The notes under the pieces are model-generated. The model did no database searches and had not been told where the DNA came from. It saw only the letters and a list, made by a program, of their open reading frames with translations. From Erythrobacter sp. (GTDB taxonomy: Bacteria > Pseudomonadota > Alphaproteobacteria > Sphingomonadales > Sphingomonadaceae), in the NCBI GenBank assembly GCA_002695185.1, contig NZOF01000065.1:1-30055 (forward strand): a stretch of 30,055 nucleotides of DNA, written 5' to 3'. A program made the position numbers and the translations under genes. Each line of letters starts with the position of its first letter. Positions within the stretch are counted from its first letter, which is position 1. Below, one piece after another: positions 23,880 to 30,055 of the stretch.

Positions 23880-24377
23880 TCAGACACTGATTTCCGATCG
23901 GTCTGGATTTGCCTTGATGAGATACTCTCCGCCTTCCCTGAAGCTGCGGACGGTTGCGAAGGTATCTTCCATGAACTGCACGTAGGACAGCTTGCCGTTA
24001 TTGCCCCGTGCCAGAACGGCGAAGGGTGATGTTACCGTCTTTCCCAGTATCGTTGATGTGTACGTGAAGGTGCCAAAGACAGCGGCACCATTCTCATTTT
24101 CAAAACTGTCCTGAATCTGGAAGTCGTCTGTCGTCCAATAGCGGCCGACATCGATAAAGGTTTGAACCAGCCCCTCGGTGCCGTGGTTCGTTCCGGCCCA
24201 CGGCATGATCCGCTTCAGGTCCGGGTGCTTATAATTAAGGGACACGTACACGAAATCATCGGTCGTAAATTGTTTGACGAACTCCAGGTCGGTCGGGTTC
24301 GTCAAGATCGATAGCAGTGTCGCCAAGGGCGACGCCGTCGAGGATGGCTCGGCAGTGGTGTGGGCATTGTTTGACAT
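23880..24377 (-). CDS. NTF2-like/SnoaL-like protein, divergent from LysR-2
   Basis: A 165-residue single-domain NTF2-fold protein: SILTNPTDLEFVKQFTTDDFVYVSL, WAGTNHGTEGLVQTFIDV, and FGTFTYTSTILGKTV with SPFAVLARGNNGKLSYVQFMED. Such proteins bind or isomerise small hydrophobic molecules; the catalytic residues cannot be assigned. ATG at 24377 is chosen with GAGGAA upstream; the longer frame to 24590 would run across the control region. It diverges from LysR-2 (24628) across 250 bases that hold the 41-bp element, so it is the best candidate for direct LysR-2 control. Confidence 0.82.
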   Translation of the reverse strand: MSNNAHTTAEPSSTASPLATLLSILTNPTDLEFVKQFTTDDFVYVSLNYKHPDLKRIMPWAGTNHGTEGLVQTFIDVGRYWTTDDFQIQDSFENENGAAVFGTFTYTSTILGKTVTSPFAVLARGNNGKLSYVQFMEDTFATVRSFREGGEYLIKANPDRSEISV

Positions 24378-24581
24378 TGTGAGTTCCTCTTCCGGTCGCG
24401 CTAAGAATTCGAGGACCAACATCGCTTCATGGCTGGCTTGAGCGGGATGCGTCGCTTGTGCTCGATGAACATTTTTCAGCTTCCCGAGCTGTCGGTCCCT
24501 ATCGTCATATCTCCATCCCGGCGGGCTACCGGCCACTTGGGAATCGTCGAAGAGACGATGCCATCGCGTTTTGGGGTGCGG

Positions 24582-24622
24582 TAGCATCATGTCCTGCTAT
24601 GCTGTGTTGCGCACTTGGGAAC
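24582..24622 (-). promoter_or_regulatory. 41-bp element, copy between the NTF2-like gene and LysR-2
   Basis: Read on the minus strand: GTTCC, five bases, an exact GCGCAACACAGC core, and TGA-T-GCTA. Its GTTCC end is five bases from the LysR-2 start codon, so a bound regulator would block LysR-2 translation or transcription start. The other end lies 205 bases above the NTF2-like start. This is the classic position for an autoregulated LysR operator. Confidence 0.75.
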
Positions 24623-24627
24623 ACGGC

Positions 24628-25521
24628 ATGAATATCGAAGAATTGCGGACGTTCGTGGAGGTCGCGGATGCGGGCGGAGTGACTGCCGCGGCGCTTCGAT
24701 TGGGGGTGTCGAAGTCGATCGTTAGTCGGCGCCTTGCGCGCTTGGAGGCGGATTTGGGCATCCAGTTGCTCGTGCGCACCACGCGAGGCGCGGCGCTGAC
24801 GGAGGCCGGGATCACCTTCCGCGACCATGCAGCAAAAGCCTGTGCCGAAATCGACATGGCACGGGAGGCCATTCTCCCCGCTGGCGCGCTACGAGGGCGC
24901 TTCAGGATTTCGGCTCCGCTCACTTTTGGGCCAACCCACTTTGCGCCTGTCATTGCCGAGTTGGCCCGGCACCATCCAGACTTGAAAATTCAGGCGTCCT
25001 ACTCCGACCGGTTCGTCGATCTCGTCGCAGAAGGCTTTGACTGCGCCATCCGTGTCGGCCATCTTAGCGATTCGAACATGATGGCAAGACTGGTGGGCTG
25101 GACGACAGGTAAATATGTCGCTGCTCCCGAATATATAGAAAGGCATGGCTCGCCCGAGACGCCTGATGAGTTTGTGACCCATCAGGTCGTCATGCAGGGA
25201 ACCGAAAGTTGGCCAGTCGCGGACGGCGGCAAGATCGTCATGATGAAGCCGCAGGGGCGGTTCAGAGCCGACAATGCGGTTGCACTGGTCGGCGCGGCGC
25301 TCGCGGGCATTGGCCTCGCGGGACTGCCCGAGGCGTTGATCAAGGAACATCTCGCTTCGGGCGCGCTGGTCGAGGTAATGCGACGTTATCCGATACCCAA
25401 GCTTGGAATCTACGTGATCCGACCGCCCGGGCAGCATCCTGCGCGCAAGATCCGCGTGCTCACGGAGATGTTGATAGAATGTTTTGGCGGATCTGCTCTC
25501 AACACCCAGGAGACACGTTGA
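24628..25521 (+). CDS. LysR-family transcriptional regulator (LysR-2)
   Basis: A 297-residue LysR regulator, a close paralogue of LysR-1 (7641). The winged helix-turn-helix is GVTAAALRLGVSKSIVSRRLARLE; the effector domain carries YSDRFVDL, GFDCAIRVGH and VMQGTESW. ATG at 24628 matches the LysR-1 start; the 41-bp element ends five bases before it in both genes. An upstream in-frame ATG at 24571 lies within the element and is rejected. It reads away from the NTF2-like gene and precedes the retropepsin-like gene, which also has an element copy. The ligand is unknown. Confidence 0.93.
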   Translation: MNIEELRTFVEVADAGGVTAAALRLGVSKSIVSRRLARLEADLGIQLLVRTTRGAALTEAGITFRDHAAKACAEIDMAREAILPAGALRGRFRISAPLTFGPTHFAPVIAELARHHPDLKIQASYSDRFVDLVAEGFDCAIRVGHLSDSNMMARLVGWTTGKYVAAPEYIERHGSPETPDEFVTHQVVMQGTESWPVADGGKIVMMKPQGRFRADNAVALVGAALAGIGLAGLPEALIKEHLASGALVEVMRRYPIPKLGIYVIRPPGQHPARKIRVLTEMLIECFGGSALNTQETR

Positions 25522-25532
25522 TAACTGCAAGC

Positions 25533-25573
25533 GTTCCGGGTCGTGCAACTCAGTAGCACCGGATTCAGCACTA
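25533..25573 (+). promoter_or_regulatory. 41-bp element, diverged copy upstream of the retropepsin-like gene
   Basis: GTTCC, five bases, GTGCAACTCAGT (three differences from the core) and CTA at the far end, in exact register. It lies just after LysR-2 and ends 170 bases before the start at 25743. The weakest of the six full-register copies. Confidence 0.5.
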
Positions 25574-25742
25574 CCGTGAGCGCAACAGCCACGGCACTTT
25601 AGCCGTCGACTGATGCGCAGATGCGTTGGGAGGCGTCCCGGCGGATCACCGTGCGTCGCCTTGTGCTCCATGCCCCCGCAGGTCGTCATCGCGCTTCCAG
25701 CCCGAAAGCGTTCAACGACGAAGAGTGAGAATATCCGTGCAG

Positions 25743-26717
25743 ATGAAATTTGGTCTGGTGCTTGCCGCACTTCTTGCAACTGGAGTCTGGACCGGACCAG
25801 CCAATTCACAGAATTCCTCGTCTCAGGATAAGCAGGAACAATGGCAATCCGAAGCTAACGAACGCGATCGCCCTGCACATGCGCCCGGCAAGCCCGCCAG
25901 CATTCCCTTCAAGCTCCGCGACAACCTTGTCGCGATTGATGTAACGCTGAACGGTCGCCGTCAGTCCGCGGTACTTGACAGCGGTTCCGGCGCTCTCGTC
26001 GTCGATCAGCGAACGACAACAGCGCTGGGTCTTGCGGTCAAGGAACCTATAGGTGACGCGGCCGGTGCTGGTGCTCAGGCGCAGCAACTGCGTCCGGTCG
26101 AAATTGCGGCTCTGAACATCGGACCATTGGGGTTCAAGGTGCTGCCGGGGCTCTCCGCGAACCTCGAGCAACTCTCGTCATCGGCGGGGTTCCCAATCGA
26201 TCTCATCATCGGCGCGCCCGCTTTCAAGTACGGCGCGGTGCGGGTCGATTATAGGAAGCAGTTGATCTCTTTCGGCCCCAGCGGAAGCCTTGGCAAGTGC
26301 GCCGCGCCGATCCCGCTTACGATCGTGTCCGACATTCCCATGGTTGAAGCGGAAATCAGGACTATGCCGAACGCGGATCCGGTGAAGCTCAAGCTCGTGG
26401 TCGATCTGGGCACCCGGCATCAGGCCTTGATGATCGGCGGCCCCTTCGTGCGCAGCGAGGCAGGTAAAGCACTGATCGCTTCGGGCAAGGTCCAGCAGGT
26501 CGGCCATGGTACAGGCGGTCAGGTGCAGGGCAGCGTGGCAGCCGTTGCGGAATTGCGCCTTGGCGGAACCGTCTTTCCCGGCGTTAAAGCAGCGCTGTCA
26601 TCCGGTGTGAAAGCGTTTGAAATCGGTCTGTTTGACGGGTCGCTCGGCGTGCCATTGTGGAAGGCTGGCACCATCACCTTCGACTATCCGGCCAAAACCC
26701 TTTGCATCGAGCGCTGA
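25743..26717 (+). CDS. Exported retropepsin-like aspartic protease family protein
   Basis: A 324-residue protein with a signal peptide (MKFGLVLAALLATGVWTGPANS). Two half-domains follow: LDSGSG at 78-83 is the DTGS-type active-site loop, with Asp79, and FELGTR-like VDLGTR at 220-225 is the second, with Asp221. The arrangement fits the bacterial two-lobed aspartyl-protease_2 family, many of which are periplasmic or exported. ATG at 25743 is chosen for the signal peptide; no strong ribosome-binding site is visible and a GTG two codons earlier is possible. The unspecific linker (25-55) is polar. Proteolysis is assumed, not shown. It starts a small run with the two genes after it. Confidence 0.78.
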   Translation: MKFGLVLAALLATGVWTGPANSQNSSSQDKQEQWQSEANERDRPAHAPGKPASIPFKLRDNLVAIDVTLNGRRQSAVLDSGSGALVVDQRTTTALGLAVKEPIGDAAGAGAQAQQLRPVEIAALNIGPLGFKVLPGLSANLEQLSSSAGFPIDLIIGAPAFKYGAVRVDYRKQLISFGPSGSLGKCAAPIPLTIVSDIPMVEAEIRTMPNADPVKLKLVVDLGTRHQALMIGGPFVRSEAGKALIASGKVQQVGHGTGGQVQGSVAAVAELRLGGTVFPGVKAALSSGVKAFEIGLFDGSLGVPLWKAGTITFDYPAKTLCIER

Positions 26718-26719
26718 CG

Positions 26720-27052
26720 ATGTGCACGGTGACCGTGCTGGAGGCAGGAGGTGATCGGCGGCTTGGCTTCAAGAGATTTTCCTCTCGCCCGTCACCCGCC
26801 CGGAACGAAGTGACCGTCGCGGTCCGGGCGATATCGCTCGACAATGGCGAAATTTGTGAGGCGCTCGCAGCGCCGGCCGGGCAGGGCTTCTATGACACGC
26901 TCCTCCGCTTTCTCGATCACGTCGGCGATGAAGCTTTCCTCAAGCCCGTCCACCGCGGCATGTTGCTCGCCTCGCGCGATCCGGCGACACTCATTGACCT
27001 GATCGGAAGCTACCAGCTACCGAACGAAAACGAAGTGGATCAGCTTTTATGA
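26720..27052 (+). CDS. Unidentified 110-residue protein
   Basis: I do not recognise this protein. It begins MCTVTVLEAGGDRRLGFKRF and is rich in charged and small residues, with a helix-like GFYDTLLRFLDHVGDEAFLKPV at about 57-78 and a C-terminal PATLIDLIGSYQLP. No signal peptide or membrane span. It starts two bases after the retropepsin-like stop with no ribosome-binding site, and its stop overlaps the next ATG in an ATGA junction (27049-27052), so it is translated with its neighbours. Coding status is supported by this tight packing. Confidence 0.65.
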   Translation: MCTVTVLEAGGDRRLGFKRFSSRPSPARNEVTVAVRAISLDNGEICEALAAPAGQGFYDTLLRFLDHVGDEAFLKPVHRGMLLASRDPATLIDLIGSYQLPNENEVDQLL

Positions 27053-28134
27053 TCGCTGAAGGCGAGAAATCCGACACGGAGTTTGAAATCGATCCAAACG
27101 CCATGCGCGCTGCCCGATCGGCGAAGGAATTAGCAAGCGACATGACCGATGAAGACTATGGGGTAGCCGTACCGGCGCGCCGGATACCGTTTCCCGCCTC
27201 CATCAGCGCCGAAGCGCGAGCCAAGCTCGAACAGCTGGTCGGCGCAGACGGTGTGCCCCTGAACTCGCTCCATACGATGCCGCTGCCGGGCGATCATCCC
27301 GGGTGGAAGGCGGTAAAAGCCGCAGCAGAGGGGCAATATGCCGCGGCGGTAAGAGGACTGGCCGGCACGCTCCGCTCGCAGGTGGCGACCATCCACACGA
27401 ACGGTGCGACGATCCACATCGCAACGCCGGAGACCATATCGTACCCCGAATGCGCCTATATCGACTTTCACGGCGGTGCGTTGGTGTTTGGTGGCGGAGA
27501 TGCCTGCATCGCCCAGACGCGGATGCAGGCGGACCAGCATGGGGTTCTTTGCTACGGTGTCGATTACAGAACGCCGCCCGAAGACCCTTACCCCGCTGCG
27601 CTCGACGATGCGATGACAGCTTACCGCTATGTTTTGGAGCGCCACGGACCAAAGCGCATTCTCGTGAGCGGGCGATCGGCGGGCGGCAATCTCGCGGCTG
27701 CGATGCTCCTGCGAGCCAGGGAGGAGGCGCTCCCGATGCCGGCAGGCCTGGTGCTGCTTTCCCCCCAAGCCGACCTCACCGAATCTGGCGACAGCTTCCA
27801 GGTCAACCGGCTCGTCGATGTGATCCTGCCCGGCTCGCTGATGCGAAACAATCAGCTTTACGCAGCCGACGCAGAGCTGTCGCACCCCTATCTGTCGCCC
27901 CTGTTCGGCGATCTCACCGGATTCCCACCAAGCTTCCTCCAATCGGGCACGCGCGACCTGTTCCTCTCCAACACGGTTCGAATGCATCGCGCGCTGCGCC
28001 AAGCCGGCGTGCCCGCTGATCTGCATGTGTTCGAAGCCATGCCGCATGGCGGCTTCATGGGGAACACGCCTGAGGACCGCGACCTTGCAGGGGAAGTCTC
28101 GCGGTTTGCCCGCGCGTGCTGGGAGGGGGAATAG
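27049..28134 (+). CDS. Alpha/beta hydrolase, hormone-sensitive-lipase-type esterase
   Basis: A 361-residue esterase of the HSL group. The oxyanion motif HGG (141-143, IDFHGGALVFGGG), Ser210 in GRSAGG, Asp303 in SGTRDLF and His333 in MPHGGF form the full set. An N-terminal part of about 120 residues precedes the catalytic fold and is longer than in many family members; it may form the cap. No signal peptide, so it is cytoplasmic. ATG at 27049 is coupled to the stop of the gene before. Likely acts on short-chain or aromatic esters. A hairpin follows at 28160-28182. Confidence 0.9.
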   Translation: MIAEGEKSDTEFEIDPNAMRAARSAKELASDMTDEDYGVAVPARRIPFPASISAEARAKLEQLVGADGVPLNSLHTMPLPGDHPGWKAVKAAAEGQYAAAVRGLAGTLRSQVATIHTNGATIHIATPETISYPECAYIDFHGGALVFGGGDACIAQTRMQADQHGVLCYGVDYRTPPEDPYPAALDDAMTAYRYVLERHGPKRILVSGRSAGGNLAAAMLLRAREEALPMPAGLVLLSPQADLTESGDSFQVNRLVDVILPGSLMRNNQLYAADAELSHPYLSPLFGDLTGFPPSFLQSGTRDLFLSNTVRMHRALRQAGVPADLHVFEAMPHGGFMGNTPEDRDLAGEVSRFARACWEGE

Positions 28135-28159
28135 ACGTTGCCGCTGTCCTCAAGGACTT

Positions 28160-28182
28160 CCCGCCGCAGGCTGCGCGGCGGG
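28160..28182 (+). terminator. Hairpin terminator after the HSL-type esterase
   Basis: CCCGCCGC (28160-28167) pairs exactly with GCGGCGGG (28175-28182) around a 7-base loop, 25 bases after the esterase stop. ATTTGG follows, a short T run. Probably terminates the retropepsin-like/esterase transcript. Confidence 0.6.
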
Positions 28183-28188
28183 ATTTGG

Positions 28189-28238
28189 CTCACGGGCCAC
28201 GTCACAGTTGGAGGAAGGCAGGAGGCGGGCGAGGCCGA
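28189..28238 (+). pseudogene. Displaced 50-bp fragment of the pirin gene
   Basis: These bases match the pirin gene at 5673-5722 (opposite strand) with about two differences in 50, and read LTGHVTVGGRQEAGEA in one frame, as in that pirin. Similarity ends sharply on both sides, directly after the hairpin at 28160. It has no start, no stop context of its own and cannot encode a protein. It shows that a second copy of the pirin locus, or a rearrangement joining it, once lay here. Confidence 0.8.
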
Positions 28239-28298
28239 TCACGATCTCAAGGCGACGCCCGTGCATAAGCGAGGCACCTACAGATAGCCCGCCGACAT

Positions 28299-28763
28299 AT
28301 GGGCGGTCTTCTGGCCTCATACTGTGCGGCAGCTCTCGCATGTGGATTAGCGATGACGATAAAGGTGCTGGTCTTCAACGGCGCGGACCCTCTCCCTCAC
28401 GACGTTCTTGGCGCAGCCCTCACGGTGCTTCTGAGCATGTTCTGGCTTACGGTCGCAGCGGCATTCTTTGTCATCCCTGCGGTGCTCGTCGGGTACCCCA
28501 TCGCGCTTGTCCTCGTTCGGGGAGGCGCTAGCTTATCTTTGATGATCGTGAGCGGTGCGCTTCTCGCGCCAACGGTCGGTTCATTTGCAACTCTCGGTTG
28601 CGTTTCTCTGATCATCGGATCGGTGCCGGCGTCATGGCTTGGGTCAATGGCATTCCTTGCGCCAGCGGCTTCAGCAGGAGGTGCAGCGATGGCTTTCGTC
28701 ATCGCACGAAGAAATCGGCCTGCCACCTCGCTTGGCGACGCCGGGTCCACGCCATGCCGCTAA
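28299..28763 (+). CDS. Small membrane protein of unknown family
   Basis: A 154-residue protein with four hydrophobic segments: about 5-22, 40-62 (FWLTVAAAFFVIPAVLVGYPIA), 76-108 and 113-138. The last 15 residues are hydrophilic and basic. I do not recognise the family; the arrangement is that of a small four-helix membrane protein. No convincing ribosome-binding site precedes ATG 28299; ATG at 28353 is a possible alternative. It stands in a decayed stretch between the pirin fragment and the AbiEii remnant. Moderate confidence that it is expressed. Confidence 0.5.
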   Translation: MGGLLASYCAAALACGLAMTIKVLVFNGADPLPHDVLGAALTVLLSMFWLTVAAAFFVIPAVLVGYPIALVLVRGGASLSLMIVSGALLAPTVGSFATLGCVSLIIGSVPASWLGSMAFLAPAASAGGAAMAFVIARRNRPATSLGDAGSTPCR

Positions 28764-28839
28764 GATGCCAACGCGTTGATCGTCCAAATTAGCGGGCTCC
28801 GCTGAATTCTGCATCGAGTTCGAGTTGCTGTTCTAGCGG

Positions 28840-29053
28840 ATGATTGAAATCATTCAGGAAAAGCGTCGCCAATATCGAGCGACCAACGCGGTCGAGGAGG
28901 AGAATGCGACCAAGGAGATCATCCAGGAGATGGCTCTGTATGCATTCTGGCGTAGCGACTTTTTCGACGTCGCTTTTTTCCAGGGTGGCACCAGCCTGCG
29001 CATTCTGCACCGCCTGCCCAGGTTCTTCGAAGACCTCGGTTTCATGCTCAGGT
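28840..29053 (+). pseudogene. AbiEii-type nucleotidyltransferase toxin remnant
   Basis: From ATG 28840 the first 70 or so codons match the AbiEii/AbiGii toxin start: an N-terminal helix, EEENATKEIIQEMALYAFWRSDFFD, then FFQGGTSLRILHRLPRF. The GGTSLR nucleotide-binding motif is intact, but the next motif, normally SEDLDF, reads FEDLGF, so one catalytic Asp is lost. After FMLR the frame continues in unrelated sequence, and the remaining two-thirds of a toxin (about 300 residues) is missing. No antitoxin gene precedes it; only a short frame ending TAG at 28834-28836. Confidence 0.72.
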
Positions 29054-29587
29054 CGCCTTGCATGATGGTCACGCCCATGGTGTCCTGGCCGATGACCCAG
29101 TGCATGCCTATCATGGAATTACGCCGGGGCCAGGGCACACCGGCCAGCAACACAAACGCACCTAGCAATCTGACGCCGCACGAAAACACGTTGATCGGAC
29201 CAGCAGCGGCTCTTCTGGATCAGCTGCGCTTACCCGCCAGGACCATCCCAAAGCCTTTTTACCCATAGACCGGCACGTGGGGTCCGCGGGTTCCTGCACT
29301 GGAGGCTTTCGTACGCAAGCGCCCGAAACCCTTCCCAGGAATGGTCGTTCATATCCGCCGTCCTAAATGTCGGCTTCTGCCAAAACCTGCTAAGGGCATA
29401 GCCTCGATGCGCAGCGGGACGCCTATTCTGACTGTATTATGAGCCAATGCTGCGTGGAGTAGCAGGGATTGCCTAACTTCTATGACGCCGGGGGCAATTC
29501 GGGGCGGGCGGTACATGCCTGCCAGCCCCGCGACGGATTGGGGCTTCACAAACGCGGCGCGACGCAGCCTGTCACAGGCCGGAAAGC
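29054..29587. other. Gene-free stretch before the PrpF-family gene
   Basis: About 530 bases with no gene I can support. Both strands have overlapping open frames with no family I can name. A minus-strand frame (to 29189) contains MHWVIGQDTMGV and could be a fragment of a lost gene. No inverted repeats or target-site duplications of an insertion sequence are visible. It probably marks the scar of past insertion and deletion between the AbiEii remnant and the PrpF-family gene. Confidence 0.5.
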
Positions 29588-30055
29588 CTAGAACGTATCG
29601 CCGGGAATACGTATCCAGCCTTCCATGAGGATACGGGCGCTCCGGCTCATAATGGCCTTGGTCACCGACCAATGGCCATCCTCCTGACGCGCTTCTGCGC
29701 CGACCCGCAAAGTCCCGGAGGGATGCCCAAACCGCACCGCCTGACGCTCCCCGCCGCCTGCCGCCAGATTGACGAGCGTACCGGGAACCGCCGCCGCCGT
29801 GGCAATGGCGACGGATGCGGTGCCCATCATCGCATGGTGCAGCTTGCCCATGGAAAGTGCGCGGACGAGCAGATCGATATCCTCGGCGGTGATCGTCTTG
29901 CCGCTCGAGGACATGTAGCTGGTGGCGGGCGCGACGAAGGCAATACACGGAGCGCGCAGGCTTTTCGCGGCATCTTCGGGCGCCTTGAACAGACCCATCT
30001 TGAGCCCGCCGGCGATGCGCAAGGCCTCGAACCGCCGCAGAGCGGCCTGATCGCC
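29588..30055 (-). CDS. PrpF-family isomerase/tautomerase (3' part; continues beyond the window)
   Basis: The 3' end of a gene on the minus strand, open to the window edge. The sequence LRIAGGLKMGLFK, then GKLHHAMMGTASVAIATAAAVPGTLVN, and FGHPSGTLRVGAEA with TKAIMSRSARILMEGW, matches the C-terminal half of PrpF-family proteins. These include 2-methylaconitate cis-trans isomerase and the 4-oxalomesaconate tautomerases GalD and LigU of gallate and protocatechuate breakdown. The half shown does not tell which. In sphingomonads the LigU role in aromatic catabolism is likely. The N-terminal half, with the first catalytic Cys, lies beyond 30055. The stop TAG lies at 29588-29590. Confidence 0.85.
   Translation of the reverse strand, partial: GDQAALRRFEALRIAGGLKMGLFKAPEDAAKSLRAPCIAFVAPATSYMSSSGKTITAEDIDLLVRALSMGKLHHAMMGTASVAIATAAAVPGTLVNLAAGGGERQAVRFGHPSGTLRVGAEARQEDGHWSVTKAIMSRSARILMEGWIRIPGDTF

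Noticed and set aside
27130..28047. A 305-codon minus-strand frame opposite the HSL-type esterase
   Set aside because: The plus-strand esterase has all catalytic motifs; the minus frame matches nothing I recognise.
29349..29948. A 199-codon minus-strand frame overlapping the PrpF-family end
   Set aside because: It runs in another frame over a clear PrpF-family coding sequence and has shadow composition.
1..30055. CRISPR array, prophage, rRNA or tRNA genes
   Set aside because: I saw no regularly spaced direct repeats, no phage structural or integrase genes, no rRNA sequence and no cloverleaf with a conserved T arm.

Overview
The window looks like chromosomal accessory DNA from a GC-rich alphaproteobacterium, most likely a sphingomonad (Sphingomonas, Sphingobium or Novosphingobium type). 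This rests on gene content: an alginate-export porin with a DoxX partner, an HSL-type esterase, retropepsin-like proteins, and a PrpF/LigU-type isomerase cut off at the right edge. The taxonomic call is inference; there is no rRNA or marker gene. I see no tRNA, rRNA, CRISPR array or intact insertion sequence.

Layout. (1) 1-1074: an unidentified minus-strand open frame and an AlaE-type alanine exporter. (2) 1075-6343, minus strand: a cyclic-nucleotide-domain/thioredoxin-reductase-like flavoprotein, a glutathione S-transferase remnant, a small GNAT protein, a chloroperoxidase-type alpha/beta hydrolase, an antibiotic-biosynthesis-type monooxygenase, an isochorismatase-family hydrolase and a pirin. 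The pirin is divergent from LysR-0 (6460) across a perfect 10-bp inverted repeat. (3) 7641-9962: LysR-1, a dienelactone-hydrolase-like protein and a broken isochorismatase gene. (4) 9966-14382: a tightly packed operon of XapX protein, Tat-exported amidohydrolase, small exported VOC-like protein, DoxX protein and alginate-export porin; then YoaK/DUF1275 and TMEM175-type membrane proteins. (5) 16037-19183: SDR, alpha/beta hydrolase remnant, intact Asp-nucleophile alpha/beta hydrolase, and an azoreductase-SnoaL fusion. (6) 19221-24377, minus strand: RidA, pirin, GNAT, a catalytically altered SDR, a MoaF-like/SnoaL fusion, an isochorismatase-family hydrolase and an NTF2-like protein, divergent from LysR-2 (24628). 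(7) 25743-28134: a retropepsin-like protein, an orphan ORF and an HSL-type esterase. (8) 28135-30055: a decayed stretch with a displaced pirin-gene fragment, a small membrane protein, an AbiEii toxin remnant, and the 3' part of a PrpF-family gene.

Two sets repeat each other: pirin, YcaC-like isochorismatase and small GNAT protein occur on both sides of the window, and LysR-1 and LysR-2 are close paralogues. Azoreductase, pirins, a quinol-monooxygenase-like protein, RidA, SDRs, a GST remnant and several hydrolases together suggest an inducible response to quinones, aromatics or other electrophiles. That function is inferred.

The most notable signal is non-coding. A 41-bp element recurs at least six times (8575, 15884, 18071, 23729, 24582, 25533), always between genes, always oriented the same way relative to the adjacent downstream gene, and with no gaps between its blocks: GTTCC, five variable bases, a GCGCAACACAGC-like core, then CTA at the far end. 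A seventh half-conserved copy lies just before LysR-1. In the 24582 copy it sits between LysR-2 and its divergent neighbour, as expected of a LysR operator. I propose it marks a shared regulon across the window.
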